The notes beneath the pieces were generated by a model, which worked only from the letters and a program-made list of their open reading frames with translations, had not been told where the DNA came from and did not search any database. A stretch of 64,000 bases of DNA, from positions 62,001-126,000 of the forward strand of contig NZ_JADKRZ010000003.1 of NCBI RefSeq assembly GCF_015350905.1, written 5' to 3'. The translations under genes and the position numbers were made by a program. Shown here piece by piece: positions 25,398 to 34,103 of this stretch. Within the stretch, counting starts at the first letter, position 1; each line of letters begins with the position of its first letter. This DNA comes from Curtobacterium sp. VKM Ac-2865. Its GTDB lineage: Bacteria > Actinomycetota > Actinomycetes > Actinomycetales > Microbacteriaceae.

Positions 25398-26246
25398 TCA
25401 GAAGGCCGTGCTGACCGCCGCGATGTCGTCCTTGCCGTGGCCGGCAGCACTGGCGTCGGCGTAGACCCGACCGAGCGCGTCGAGGAGCGTCGTCGACACC
25501 CCGTTCGCCCGTGCGGCGTCCGTGATCAGGCCGATGTCCTTCCGGAGCCCGTCGAGGGCGAACTGCGCGGGGAACTCCCCGGACATCATCGACGCGCCCT
25601 TCGTGTGGGCGTAGGCGGAGTCGCTCGCCGAGCCCTCGATGGCCTGGAGGAACAGCGACGGGTCGATGCCGAGCGCCCGCGCGATGGCGAGGGACTGCCC
25701 GGTCGCCGCCGTGATCGAGGCGATCCAGGCGTTGGCGGCGAGCTTCAGCGCGGTGGCCTCCCCGACCCGCTCGCCGGCACGGACGGTCTTGGCGCCGATC
25801 GCGTCGAGCACCGGGTCGATGGCGTCCAGCGTCGCCGAGGGGCCGGCGGCGAGCATCGTGAGCTTGCCCTGCTCCGCGGGGGTCTTCGTGCCGAGCATCA
25901 TGGCCTCGACCAGGGTGACGCCGTACTTCGCCGCGATCTGCACGACGGTGTCGCTGCCCTCGACGCCGACCGTCGAGGCCTGCACCCAGACGGTGTCCGT
26001 GGGTGCGTCCCCGGCGGCCTGCTCGAGGACGTCGACCACCGCATCGGCGTCGAAGAGCGTCAGCAGGACGACCTCGGCCTCGGCGACGGCGCTGCCCGGG
26101 TCGTCGGCGACGGTCGCACCGTGCTCTGCCAGGGGTTCGGCACGCGCACGACTCCGGTTCCACACCGTCACGTCGTGTCCCTCGCGCAGGAGCGACTGCG
26201 CCACTCCGGCTCCCATGGCCCCTGTTCCCAACACCGTCACGCGCAC
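25398..26246 (-). CDS. NAD(P)-dependent oxidoreductase of the 3-hydroxyisobutyrate dehydrogenase family
   Basis: A 282-residue beta-hydroxyacid dehydrogenase. The N-terminal cofactor motif is VLGTGAMGAGVAQSL and NRSRARAEPL suggests NADP binding. The substrate-binding segment has the conserved catalytic Lys in KLAANAW. The all-helical C-terminal half ends with GLRKDIGLITDAARANGV, the family signature. GTG start with GGACGGAG upstream. Paralogs reduce 3-hydroxyisobutyrate, tartronate semialdehyde or succinic semialdehyde, and which applies here is not clear. Confidence 0.87.
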   Translation of the reverse strand: MRVTVLGTGAMGAGVAQSLLREGHDVTVWNRSRARAEPLAEHGATVADDPGSAVAEAEVVLLTLFDADAVVDVLEQAAGDAPTDTVWVQASTVGVEGSDTVVQIAAKYGVTLVEAMMLGTKTPAEQGKLTMLAAGPSATLDAIDPVLDAIGAKTVRAGERVGEATALKLAANAWIASITAATGQSLAIARALGIDPSLFLQAIEGSASDSAYAHTKGASMMSGEFPAQFALDGLRKDIGLITDAARANGVSTTLLDALGRVYADASAAGHGKDDIAAVSTAF

Positions 26247-26320
26247 CGTGGGTCTCCGTCCTGCCGGTCGGCTCGGTGCCGACGGCTCGTCGAACGGTAC
26301 GCGGCGACGACGCCCGGTTC

Positions 26321-27166
26321 TCAGAGGAGCCCGCGCGCCCGGAGCCAGACCGCCGGGTCGACGGGGCGGCCCGACACGATGACCTCGAAGTGCAGGTGGG
26401 GGCCGGTCGAGACGCCGGTGTTGCCGACCGCCCCGATGCGCTCCCCCGCGGTCACGACCTGCCCCACACGGACAGCGATCTGGGACAGGTGGCCGTAGCG
26501 CGTCTGCAGACCGCCGGCGTGCTGCACGAGGACCTGGTTGCCGTAGCCGCCGAGCACACCGGCCGACACGACCACCCCGGACGTCGCCGCGATGGCCGGG
26601 GTCCCGATGGGGGCGGCGAAGTCGAGCCCCTCGTGGTTCGTCGAGCACGCTCCGCACCCCGCGACCCACCGCGAGCCGAAGCCACCCGCAGCGGGCACAG
26701 AGCCGTCGACCGGACGCGCGACCGCGGTGCCGTCCGGGAGCGCTGCGCCGAGGATGCCACGTGGTACCCGGCTGGGCGCACGCTCGACGGAGAAGCCGTC
26801 GCGGTCGACGTCGATCGGCGCGGACCCCGTGGTGCGGTACTCCTGCGCGTCCATCGCGGCGATCGGCGCGGTGGTGTCGGAGACGGCGTCGGTCGGCGTC
26901 GCGAGGGCCGACTGCGGCGACGCGACGGTCACGAACAGGCAGGCGGCGACCGCGGTGGCCGTCAGTGGGACAGCCCGACGGCGCCGACGGCTGGGCTCCG
27001 GCGCGGCGGGAGGGGACACCGCCGCACCGGAGGACTGGAACGGACCCGTGGCGGGCCCGGAGCTGCGGAGCGGACGCGACGCACGCGAGGTCCGTGCTGC
27101 CTCGGTGTTCGCTGCGCGGCGTTCGGCCCCGCGCGGACGCTTGGGCAGCGCGTCGTTCGTCGTCAT
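26321..27166 (-). CDS. M23 family metallopeptidase (LytM-type peptidoglycan endopeptidase)
   Basis: A 281-residue protein that cleaves peptide cross-links in the wall. A long basic cytoplasmic segment (1-64) precedes one signal-anchor helix (about 66-90). The C-terminal M23 domain has the zinc ligands in NHEGLDF and GPHLHFE and the typical RYGHLSQI strand. With such a long N-terminus it may stay membrane-anchored. It follows a 115-residue gene by 16 bases on the same strand, suggesting an operon. Confidence 0.88.
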   Translation of the reverse strand: MTTNDALPKRPRGAERRAANTEAARTSRASRPLRSSGPATGPFQSSGAAVSPPAAPEPSRRRRRAVPLTATAVAACLFVTVASPQSALATPTDAVSDTTAPIAAMDAQEYRTTGSAPIDVDRDGFSVERAPSRVPRGILGAALPDGTAVARPVDGSVPAAGGFGSRWVAGCGACSTNHEGLDFAAPIGTPAIAATSGVVVSAGVLGGYGNQVLVQHAGGLQTRYGHLSQIAVRVGQVVTAGERIGAVGNTGVSTGPHLHFEVIVSGRPVDPAVWLRARGLL

Positions 27167-27182
27167 CAGGCAGCGGAGCGGG

Positions 27183-27530
27183 TCAGACGCGGACGGCGCC
27201 GTCGGCGTGGATGCGGTCGAGCTCCACCGCGACGGCGTCCACGACGGCGCGGGTCAGGGCGTCGGCGACGGCTTCGACCAGCACGAGCTGCTCCGGACGC
27301 ACGCTGACCACCTGCGGGAGCGCGGAGGCGACCCGGACGGGGATGTCGTCGATCGCGGCGACGAGCGCAGCGGGGACGAGTGTGGACCGTGCGGCTGCGA
27401 CGGGAGCCGAGAGCGGCGAGGTGGGAGCCGGCGACGGAGCTGCGACGGGAGTCGCCGTGGGGCGCGGTCCGGCGAGGGTGGCACGGTCGTGCCGCCGGGA
27501 GACGGCGTCGAAGAGCGGGGTGGAGGACAT
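27183..27530 (-). CDS. Protein of unknown function upstream of the M23 peptidase
   Basis: A 115-residue protein. The first half is rich in Pro, Ala, Thr and Ser (disordered), and the second half is an Ala/Val-rich helical region (about 60-110). There is no membrane segment. The ATG at 27530 has GGAAGG upstream. An in-frame start 28 codons earlier lacks support and would cover the hairpin. It is probably cotranscribed with the M23 gene. I recognise no family. Confidence 0.6.
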   Translation of the reverse strand: MSSTPLFDAVSRRHDRATLAGPRPTATPVAAPSPAPTSPLSAPVAAARSTLVPAALVAAIDDIPVRVASALPQVVSVRPEQLVLVEAVADALTRAVVDAVAVELDRIHADGAVRV

Positions 27531-27582
27531 GCTGCTGACCTTCCGATCACGGGGTGAGGTCCCTGATCCGTGTTCGGGCGGC

Positions 27583-27611
27583 GGGACCGTGCCCGGCGTG
27601 GGCACGGTCCC
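27583..27611 (-). terminator. 12-bp hairpin after the PlsC gene
   Basis: GGGACCGTGCCC (27583-27594) and GGGCACGGTCCC (27600-27611) pair perfectly around a 5-base loop. It lies 52 bases after the acyltransferase stop (minus strand) and about 50 bases before the 115-residue gene, so it is either a terminator or a leader hairpin. Confidence 0.6.
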
Positions 27612-27623
27612 CATTCAAGCACT

Positions 27624-27636
27624 GATATTTCGTATC
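27624..27636. promoter_or_regulatory. AT-rich inverted repeat GATATTTCGTATC
   Basis: GATA and TATC flank a 5-base centre in the only clearly AT-rich stretch of this region. On the minus strand TTGCAG and TTGAAT, 17 bases apart, bracket it and may be the promoter of the 115-residue gene and the M23 gene. A regulator site is plausible. Confidence 0.4.
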
Positions 27637-27662
27637 TGCAATAGCGGGAGCATCGTCGGTGC

Positions 27663-28406
27663 TCAGTCGGGCTCGACGGCCTCGCTCGGGTCGTCGCGGT
27701 GCAGCGCCCGACGGACCCGCTCGACGATGGTCGCCGGCGGGTTGTTGTAGGCATTCGCGGGCTCCTGCCCGCTCATCGCCTGGATGGCCGTCATCACCGC
27801 GTCCGTCGCGTGTCGTCGCGCACGTCCGGACGACGCCTCACCGTAGGACGACAGGTCGAGCGGGGCTCCGAACTCGATCGTCACGCGGGCGAGCTTCGGG
27901 ACGCGGGAGCCGACGGGCTGTACGTCCTCGGTCCCGGTGAGCGCGACGGGCACGACGGGCGCCCCGCTCGTCAGGGCCAGCCAGGCGACGCCGGTGCGCC
28001 CGCGGTAGATCCGACCGTCGAGCGAGCGGGTTCCCTCCGGGTAGATCGCGAAGGCCTCGCCCTCCTGCAGGCGGGCGAGCCCGAGGTCGAGGGCCTGCTG
28101 TGCCGCGGCACCCGCACCACGCTCGACGCCGATCGCGCCGATCGCCCCGAAGAACGCGCGGGACACCCCGCCGCGGAACCCCGTCCCGGTGAAGTACTCC
28201 TGCTTCGCCAGGAACGACACCTTGCGCGGCGCCATGATCGTGATCGCCGGGGAGTCGATGAAGGACCGGTGATTGCTCGCCAGGATGACCGCGCCGCGCT
28301 TCGGGACGTTCTTCCGGCCCACGATCCGCGGCCGCCAGAGCACCCGTGCCAGCGGTGCCACCACCCCGCGACCGAGCACGGTGGCGAGCATCGACGAACC
28401 GGTCAC
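27663..28406 (-). CDS. 1-acyl-sn-glycerol-3-phosphate acyltransferase (PlsC-like)
   Basis: A 247-residue acyltransferase of phospholipid synthesis that adds the second acyl chain to lysophosphatidic acid. The catalytic motif is SNHRSFIDS (family NHxxxxD) near residue 42, and the glycerol-phosphate motif YPEGTRS is near residue 123. A hydrophobic N-terminus and VPVALTG are also typical. The GTG at 28406 has GAGGAGG six bases upstream. It ends in a charged tail. Paralogs are common in actinobacteria, so the exact acyl acceptor is uncertain. Confidence 0.88.
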   Translation of the reverse strand: MTGSSMLATVLGRGVVAPLARVLWRPRIVGRKNVPKRGAVILASNHRSFIDSPAITIMAPRKVSFLAKQEYFTGTGFRGGVSRAFFGAIGAIGVERGAGAAAQQALDLGLARLQEGEAFAIYPEGTRSLDGRIYRGRTGVAWLALTSGAPVVPVALTGTEDVQPVGSRVPKLARVTIEFGAPLDLSSYGEASSGRARRHATDAVMTAIQAMSGQEPANAYNNPPATIVERVRRALHRDDPSEAVEPD

Positions 28407-28488
28407 CTGCAGCCTCCTCGGGGCGAGAGGTACCGAGTGTAGCCAGGGGCAGGACGACCACATGCCGCGAACGGCATGGACCCGGGAG

Positions 28489-30342
28489 TCAGTCCGCGGC
28501 GGCCACCACGTCGAGCACCGCGCGACCGTAGGACTCGAGCTTCGCGGCACCGACGCCGGAGATCTCGGCGAGCTGGTCGACGTCGGACGGTCGGACCGCC
28601 GCGATGCCCCGGAGGGTCGCGTCGTTGAAGACGACGTACGCGGGGACGCCCTGCTCACGGGCCTGCGCTGCACGCCACGCGCGCAGTGCCTCGAACAGTC
28701 CGACGGCTTCCTGCGGCATGTCCGAGACGACCGTGCGGCGGCCGCGGCTGGCTCGGGGTGCCTTGACCGGGTCGCGGCGCATGAGCACCTGCACGCGGCC
28801 GGCCAGGACCTCGGCGCTGCTCTGGCTGAGGACGAGCGTGCCGAAGCCGTCGCCGGACACCGCGGCGTAGCCCTGCGCGAGCACTTGCCGAGCCACGGTG
28901 CGCCACTCGCCCTCGGACAGGTCGGCGCCGATGCCGAAGGTCGCGAGGGACTCGTGCTTGAGCTCCTGCACGCGCGGCGACTGCTTGCCGATGAGGATGT
29001 CGACGAGGTGCGCGACGCCGTACCGCTGGCCGCGCTCGCGGTCGAGCCGGACGATGGTCGACAGGAGCTTCTGCGCGGGCACGGTGCCGTCCCAGGACTC
29101 AGGCGGGGCGATGCACGTGTCGCAGTTGCCGCACGCGGTCGATTCCTGCCCGAAGTACGCGAGCAGCCGCACCCGGCGGCACTCGATCGTCTCGCAGAGC
29201 GCGAGCATGGCGTCGAGGTGTGCGCTGAGCTGACGACGGTGGGCGGCGTCGCCCTCGGACTGGTCGATCATCCGGCGCTGCTGCACGACGTCGTTCAGCC
29301 CGTACGCCAGCCACGCGGTGGAGGGCTGACCGTCACGCCCGGCGCGGCCGGTCTCCTGGTAGTAGCCCTCGAGCGACTTGGGCAGGTCGAGGTGGGCGAC
29401 GAAGCGGACGTCCGGCTTGTCGATGCCCATGCCGAACGCGATCGTGGCGACCATCACGATGCCGTCCTCGCGCAGGAAGCGGGACTGGTTGCGCTCGCGG
29501 ACCCGGACGTCGAGCCCCGCGTGGTACGGCAGCGCCGGGATGCCCTGGTCGACGAGCGCCGCGGCCGTGCGCTCGACCGAGTTGCGCGACAGGCAGTACA
29601 CGATGCCCGCGTCGCCCTTGTGCTCCGTGCGGATGAACGTCAGCAGCTGCTGGAGCGCACCCGTCTTGGGCTCGATCCGGTACTGGATGTTCGGGCGGTC
29701 GAAGTCGGCGACGAAGTGCTCGGCGTCGTCCAGCCCGAGCCGGCCGGAGATCTCGCGGTGCGTCTGGGGGGTCGCCGTGGCGGTGAGGGCGATCCGCGGC
29801 ACCGTCGGCCAGCGCTCGTGCAGGACGCTCAGCTCGAGGTAGTCCGGGCGGAAGTCGTGGCCCCATTGCGCGACACAGTGCGCCTCGTCGATGGCGAACA
29901 GGGCGATGCGGGCGCGGTCGAGCAGCGCGCGGGTGGACTCGAGCTTGAGCCGTTCGGGCGCGAGGTAGAGCATGTCGACCTCCCCCGTGACGACGGCACG
30001 CTCGACGCGGGCACGCTCGTCGGGGCCCTGCGTGGAGTTCAGGAACGCGGCCTTGACGCCGTTGGCCGCGAGGGCGTCGACCTGGTCCTGCATCAGGGCG
30101 ATGAGCGGCGAGACGACGACCCCGACGCCGTCGCGGACGAGCGCGGGCACCTGGTAGCAGAGCGACTTGCCGCCACCCGTGGGCATGAGGACCAGGGCGT
30201 CCTGCCCGGACACCACGCGGTCGATGATCGCCGCCTGTTCCCCGCGGAAGTCGTCGTACCCCCACACCCGGTGCAGGACGTCGAGCGCCGCGGTGCGCGA
30301 CGGGGACGCGTCGGGCACGACGGCGGCCGTGGTGGTGCTCAT
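28489..30342 (-). CDS. recQ: ATP-dependent DNA helicase RecQ
   Basis: A 617-residue 3'-5' helicase of recombination repair. Domains in order are the helicase lobe with Walker A MPTGGGKSLCYQ (near residue 54) and DEAH near residue 152, then lobe 2 with the YYQETGRAGRDG motif. The RecQ-C-terminal zinc-binding cysteines (ACGNCDTC), a winged-helix region and a C-terminal HRDC-like domain follow. The full set matches E. coli RecQ. TAGGCT lies 6 bases before the ATG, so the mRNA is probably leaderless. Confidence 0.96.
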   Translation of the reverse strand: MSTTTAAVVPDASPSRTAALDVLHRVWGYDDFRGEQAAIIDRVVSGQDALVLMPTGGGKSLCYQVPALVRDGVGVVVSPLIALMQDQVDALAANGVKAAFLNSTQGPDERARVERAVVTGEVDMLYLAPERLKLESTRALLDRARIALFAIDEAHCVAQWGHDFRPDYLELSVLHERWPTVPRIALTATATPQTHREISGRLGLDDAEHFVADFDRPNIQYRIEPKTGALQQLLTFIRTEHKGDAGIVYCLSRNSVERTAAALVDQGIPALPYHAGLDVRVRERNQSRFLREDGIVMVATIAFGMGIDKPDVRFVAHLDLPKSLEGYYQETGRAGRDGQPSTAWLAYGLNDVVQQRRMIDQSEGDAAHRRQLSAHLDAMLALCETIECRRVRLLAYFGQESTACGNCDTCIAPPESWDGTVPAQKLLSTIVRLDRERGQRYGVAHLVDILIGKQSPRVQELKHESLATFGIGADLSEGEWRTVARQVLAQGYAAVSGDGFGTLVLSQSSAEVLAGRVQVLMRRDPVKAPRASRGRRTVVSDMPQEAVGLFEALRAWRAAQAREQGVPAYVVFNDATLRGIAAVRPSDVDQLAEISGVGAAKLESYGRAVLDVVAAAD

Positions 30343-30348
30343 GACTCC

Positions 30349-30354
30349 AGCCTA
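30349..30354 (-). promoter_or_regulatory. -10 element (TAGGCT) of recQ
   Basis: On the minus strand TAGGCT lies 6 bases before the ATG at 30342. Confidence 0.5.
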
Positions 30355-30397
30355 CGGGCGACCGACGACACCGATCCCGCTGTCCACAGGGGCGCGG

Positions 30398-31507
30398 TCA
30401 GCGCCCGGTGCTGGCGACCGACCCGGCGGGCGCGACCGCGGCGGTGGATCCGGCCACCCCCTCGGAGCGAGCCGGTGCGCCCGACCAGCCGATGCCTCCT
30501 GGCCGGACCCAGCGTGTGCCACCTGCCCAGGTGGGGACCACACCACGGAACCGGGGGGTCTCGGCGCCGGGGAAACGGCGGTCGAGCTTCCGCCAGTGGG
30601 CGAGGAACTCGACCATGCCCCAGTAGAAGAGCGACGTCACCAGGGTGACGAGCCAGCTCTGCCAGGAGCCGTTCGAGGAGTCGAGGTCGACCTTCGACCA
30701 CCCGGGCGCCTGGAGCACGAAGATCATGATGTTGTTGAAGGCGTGCTGCAGGACGGTGGCCTCGAGCCCGCCGGTCCGGAGCACGATGACCGCGGCCACG
30801 AGCCCGAACGACCCGACGTCGAGGATGCCCCAGACGTTGTAGCCGTTCGGGATGTGCAGCAGGGCGAACACGACGGTGGAGACGAGGACGGCCACGACGG
30901 CGCCCACCTTGCGCCACGGGATCCAGGCGCCGAGGGTCTGCATGAGGAACCCGCGGAAGACGTACTCCTCGGCTGCCCCCTGGAACGGCACGAGCAGGAC
31001 GACCATCGCGATCGTCAGGGTGAGGGCCTGGACGGAGACGGTCGACTGCCCGATCGCGTCGTGGTCCCACCCGAGGCCACCGTCGAACGTGAACATGCCG
31101 AGGGTCTGGACGACGAACATGATCACCGCGATCACCAGCGTCGGCAGCAGGCACCACGCCGCCCAGCGCCAGCGGACCCGGAAGCGGATCGACGAGAGCG
31201 TGTTCGCCGGGCCGAGCCGCGCGACCTTCACCGCGAGCATGATCCCCGGCAGCAGCACGACGAGCGACACCAGGGACAGCGACAGCACGATCGGGTCCGT
31301 CGGGTCGAGCGCGCCGCTCTGCAGGCTCTGCTCGAGGTCGAGCAGCCCCTGCGGCCCCTGCGTGGCCCCGATCGGCACGAAGTACGCGATCGTGATGAGG
31401 ATCTGGGACACCAGGTACCACCCGGCGAGGAACGCGAGGGCGACGAGCGGACGCCACCAGCGCCAGCGGGCGTCGACGCGGAAGAGACGGTGGTAGGGAA
31501 CGCTCAC
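30398..31507 (-). CDS. CPBP family intramembrane glutamic endopeptidase
   Basis: A 369-residue membrane protein with about eight hydrophobic helices. The CPBP (Abi, Rce1-like) motifs are present: AAEEYVFRGFL (EExxxR), FALLH (FxxxH) and the third motif HAFNN. These form the glutamate/histidine active site of intramembrane proteases. An unusual feature is a disordered Pro/Ala/Gly cytoplasmic tail of about 55 residues. The GTG start is preceded by TACCCT at 6 bases. The substrate is unknown; relatives act in stress tolerance or bacteriocin immunity. Confidence 0.87.
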   Translation of the reverse strand: MSVPYHRLFRVDARWRWWRPLVALAFLAGWYLVSQILITIAYFVPIGATQGPQGLLDLEQSLQSGALDPTDPIVLSLSLVSLVVLLPGIMLAVKVARLGPANTLSSIRFRVRWRWAAWCLLPTLVIAVIMFVVQTLGMFTFDGGLGWDHDAIGQSTVSVQALTLTIAMVVLLVPFQGAAEEYVFRGFLMQTLGAWIPWRKVGAVVAVLVSTVVFALLHIPNGYNVWGILDVGSFGLVAAVIVLRTGGLEATVLQHAFNNIMIFVLQAPGWSKVDLDSSNGSWQSWLVTLVTSLFYWGMVEFLAHWRKLDRRFPGAETPRFRGVVPTWAGGTRWVRPGGIGWSGAPARSEGVAGSTAAVAPAGSVASTGR

Positions 31508-31513
31508 CTGCGC

Positions 31514-31519
31514 AGGGTA
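31514..31519 (-). promoter_or_regulatory. -10 element (TACCCT) of the CPBP gene
   Basis: On the minus strand TACCCT lies 6 bases before the GTG at 31507. Confidence 0.45.
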
Positions 31520-31542
31520 CCGGGCACGGCAGGATGGGACCC

Positions 31543-32457
31543 GTGATCACCGTCGTGCTGGGCCTCTGCGGGGCGCTCGTGTACGGGTTCGCGGACTTCC
31601 TCGGCGGGCTGGCCTCGCGGCGGCTCCGGCCCGTCACCGTCGCGGCGTCCGCAGCCGTCGTGGGCATCGTGCCGCTCCTGGTCGCGCTGGCCGTGGTGGG
31701 CGGACGGTTCTCGTGGCAGGCCGGCCTGTGGGGCGCGGTCGCCGGCGTCTCCGGAGCGGTCGGAGTCCTCCTGCTCTACGCGGCACTGGCGATGGGCCCG
31801 ATGAGCGTGCTGTCACCACTGACCGCGGTGTTCGCCGCCGTGGTGCCGGTCGTCGTCGCGCTCGTGGGCGGGACCGTGCTGTCGCCGGTGGCGATCGGGG
31901 CGCTGGTCGTCGCGGTCGTGGCCGTCGTGCTCGTGGCGTCGGTGCGGGACCCCGGCGGCGCTCGGCTCACCGCGCGCGGCGTGGTCACGGCAGCGGTGGC
32001 CGGGTGCGGGTTCGGCGGGATCGTGCTGGCCTTCAACGAGACGCCGGCCGACTCCGGCATGGCCCCGCTGTTGGTCGCGCGGCTGCTGCAGGCGGTGCTG
32101 CTGGGGGTCGCGGCGATCGCTGCCGCGCTCCGGACGGGAGGCCCCTCCCGCGTCACCGCCGCGTCCAGCGCTCCCGACGTGGCCGGCTCCACGGCCGTCG
32201 GCGGCTCGGTCCGTCGGCTCGCCCTGGTGGTCGTGGCGTGCGGGGTGTTCGACGCCCTGGCGAACGTGTTCATCCAGACCGGGCTGCACTCGAGCACGGA
32301 CCCGTCGACGCTGCCGGTGATCAGCGTGCTCAACGCGCTCTACCCGATCGGCACCGTGCTGCTCGCCGGGGTCGTGCTGCGCGAGCGGCTCGCCGTGCTG
32401 CAGGCGGTCGGCATCGGCCTGGCGCTGACGGCGTCGGTCACGCTCGCGCTGGCCTGA
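31543..32457 (+). CDS. EamA/DMT family transporter
   Basis: A ten-helix drug/metabolite transporter of about 304 residues made of two EamA repeats. The first helix is GLCGALVYGFADFLGGLASRR, and the second-repeat end VISVLNALYPIGTVLLAGVVLRERL carries the conserved P-x-G and E-R. These proteins export amino acids, nucleosides or other small metabolites, and the substrate cannot be read from sequence. ATG at 31534 is also in frame. GTG at 31543 is preferred because CAGGAT then sits 7 bases before it, as at pgm. Confidence 0.85.
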   Translation: MITVVLGLCGALVYGFADFLGGLASRRLRPVTVAASAAVVGIVPLLVALAVVGGRFSWQAGLWGAVAGVSGAVGVLLLYAALAMGPMSVLSPLTAVFAAVVPVVVALVGGTVLSPVAIGALVVAVVAVVLVASVRDPGGARLTARGVVTAAVAGCGFGGIVLAFNETPADSGMAPLLVARLLQAVLLGVAAIAAALRTGGPSRVTAASSAPDVAGSTAVGGSVRRLALVVVACGVFDALANVFIQTGLHSSTDPSTLPVISVLNALYPIGTVLLAGVVLRERLAVLQAVGIGLALTASVTLALA

Positions 32458-32502
32458 GTCGGGCGCGCTCGCGCTGGCCTGCGTCGGGCGCGATCGCCTG
32501 CG

Positions 32503-32946
32503 TCAGACGTCCGGGATCAGGCGCTTGCCCATCGACACCGTCCGGTCGTCGGTGTACCCGAGCGACTCGTAGAAGCCGATGACCTGCTCGTTGCCCGCCC
32601 GCACCTGCAGGTTCAGCTTCGGGCAGCCGAGGTCGGTGAGCAGCCGTTCGAACTCCGCCATGAACGCGCGCCCGAGCCCGGAGCCCTGCAGGTCGGGCCG
32701 GACGGCCAGGTAGTTCACCCAGCCGCGGTGGCCGTCGAAGCCGGCCATGCCCGCGGCGACGACGGCGGGGCGGTCGGAGCCGACCGAGGCCTCGGTCGCG
32801 ACCAGGAACAGCTCGGGTTGCACGGTCAGCTTGCGGGCGATGTCCCGCCGCGGGTCGTTCCACGGACGGACCAGGCCGCAGGACTCCCACACGGCGACGA
32901 CCGCCTCGGTGTCGGCAGGGGTGAACTGACGGATGACGTGTTCCAT
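32503..32946 (-). CDS. GNAT family N-acetyltransferase (YpeA-like)
   Basis: A 147-residue acetyltransferase. The N-terminus IRQFTPADTEAVVAVWESCGLVRPWNDPRRDI, the acetyl-CoA loop VRPDLQGSGLGRAFM, NLQVRAGNEQVIGFYESLGY and the final MGKRL match the YpeA subgroup. Its substrate is unknown. The ATG at 32946 is supported by TACCGT 6 bases before it and by family alignment. An upstream in-frame GTG is less likely. It is convergent with the EamA gene. Confidence 0.9.
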   Translation of the reverse strand: MEHVIRQFTPADTEAVVAVWESCGLVRPWNDPRRDIARKLTVQPELFLVATEASVGSDRPAVVAAGMAGFDGHRGWVNYLAVRPDLQGSGLGRAFMAEFERLLTDLGCPKLNLQVRAGNEQVIGFYESLGYTDDRTVSMGKRLIPDV

Positions 32947-32952
32947 CGCTCC

Positions 32953-32958
32953 ACGGTA
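32953..32958 (-). promoter_or_regulatory. -10 element (TACCGT) of the ypeA-like gene
   Basis: On the minus strand TACCGT lies 6 bases before the ATG at 32946. Confidence 0.5.
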
Positions 32959-33055
32959 GCGACTCGGTGGAGAACGTCCTCGACCGGGCGTCACCATGGT
33001 CTGATAGACCTAGCCCGTCGTCACCGCGACGCAGAACGACCGGACCAGGAGCCAC

Positions 33056-33865
33056 GTGACCACACACGACACCCTTCCCGCGCACGGGGGCGCGCAGGAC
33101 GAACAGGTTGGTCGCTCCCGTTCACCCCGTCGTCGGCCCCGCCAGACGGTCGGCGGCGCGCTGCTGTCGCTCGTCGCGGAGCTGCTCATCATCGCCGGTG
33201 CCGCCACGGGGCTCTACGTGCTCTGGACCGCCTGGTGGACCGACGTGGTCGCCGTGCACGACCAGACCGCGCTCGTGCAGGACCTGCAGCAGGTGAAGCC
33301 GCCGTCGGAGGTCGGCACCGAGCGCCGCGGGGTCGCCCCCGTGCTCGCGGAGCCGCCGGGGCTGTCGTCCGTGTTCGGCACGATGCAGATCCCCCGGTTC
33401 GGCGCGGACTACGACCGGCCCATCGGTGAGGGCACCGATCGTGAGAAGGTCCTCAACACGATCGGGCTCGGCCACTACCAGGGCACGGCGATGCCCGGCG
33501 CCGAGGGCAACTTCGCCGTCGCCGGCCACCGCGTCACCTACGGCAAGCCGCTGAACCAGATCGCGGACCTGAAGCCCGACGACGCCATCGTGGTGCGCGT
33601 CACCGACAAGGCCACGAACTTCGACACCTGGTACGTCTACAGGGTCACCGACAGCCAGATCGTCACCCCCGACCACGTCGAGACCATCGCCCCCGTGCCG
33701 AACAAGCCCGGTGTCGAGCCGACCGGTGACGACCGCTGGCTCACGCTGACGGCCTGCCACCCGATGTGGTCCGCGAAGGAACGCTTCGTCACGCACGCCA
33801 AGCTCGACTACTGGATGCCCGCGTCGGAAGGCACCCCCAAGGAACTCTCGGAGCCCGCCAAGTGA
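33056..33865 (+). CDS. Class E sortase
   Basis: A 269-residue transpeptidase anchored by one helix (about 37-57) after a basic cytoplasmic segment. The catalytic triad is visible: His in VAGHRVTYG, Cys in LTLTACHPM (near residue 233) and Arg in SAKERF. The PGAEGNFAVAGHR block is typical of class E sortases of actinobacteria, which usually recognise LAXTG rather than LPXTG. No sorting-signal substrate is encoded in the window. The GTG start has GGAG upstream. The stop overlaps a 60-residue membrane gene (GTGA). Confidence 0.92.
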   Translation: MTTHDTLPAHGGAQDEQVGRSRSPRRRPRQTVGGALLSLVAELLIIAGAATGLYVLWTAWWTDVVAVHDQTALVQDLQQVKPPSEVGTERRGVAPVLAEPPGLSSVFGTMQIPRFGADYDRPIGEGTDREKVLNTIGLGHYQGTAMPGAEGNFAVAGHRVTYGKPLNQIADLKPDDAIVVRVTDKATNFDTWYVYRVTDSQIVTPDHVETIAPVPNKPGVEPTGDDRWLTLTACHPMWSAKERFVTHAKLDYWMPASEGTPKELSEPAK

Positions 33866-34044
33866 TCTTCCCGTTCGTCTGGCGGGTCCTGCCCGGACCG
33901 ACCGCCCTCAAGGTCATCGAGCTGCTCCTGCTCGTCGCCGTCGTCGTCTTCGCGCTCTTCACCTGGGTGTTCCCGTTCATCGCGGCGGACATCCTGCCGC
34001 CGCCGGACGGCACGGTCGACACCTCGGCGACGCCGACGCCCTGA
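33862..34044 (+). CDS. Small membrane protein coupled to sortase E
   Basis: A 60-residue protein with one long hydrophobic helix (about 15-43) and a short Pro/Asp/Thr tail outside or inside the membrane. Its GTG overlaps the sortase stop (GTGA), so it is translated with the sortase and may support it. I recognise no named family. It is too small to be a sortase substrate and has no sorting signal. Confidence 0.7.
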   Translation: MIFPFVWRVLPGPTALKVIELLLLVAVVVFALFTWVFPFIAADILPPPDGTVDTSATPTP

Positions 34045-34103
34045 CGGCCCGAGCCAGCGACCGGTCGAGCGACGGACTCGTCGAGCGACCGACGGGTCGG
34101 CCG

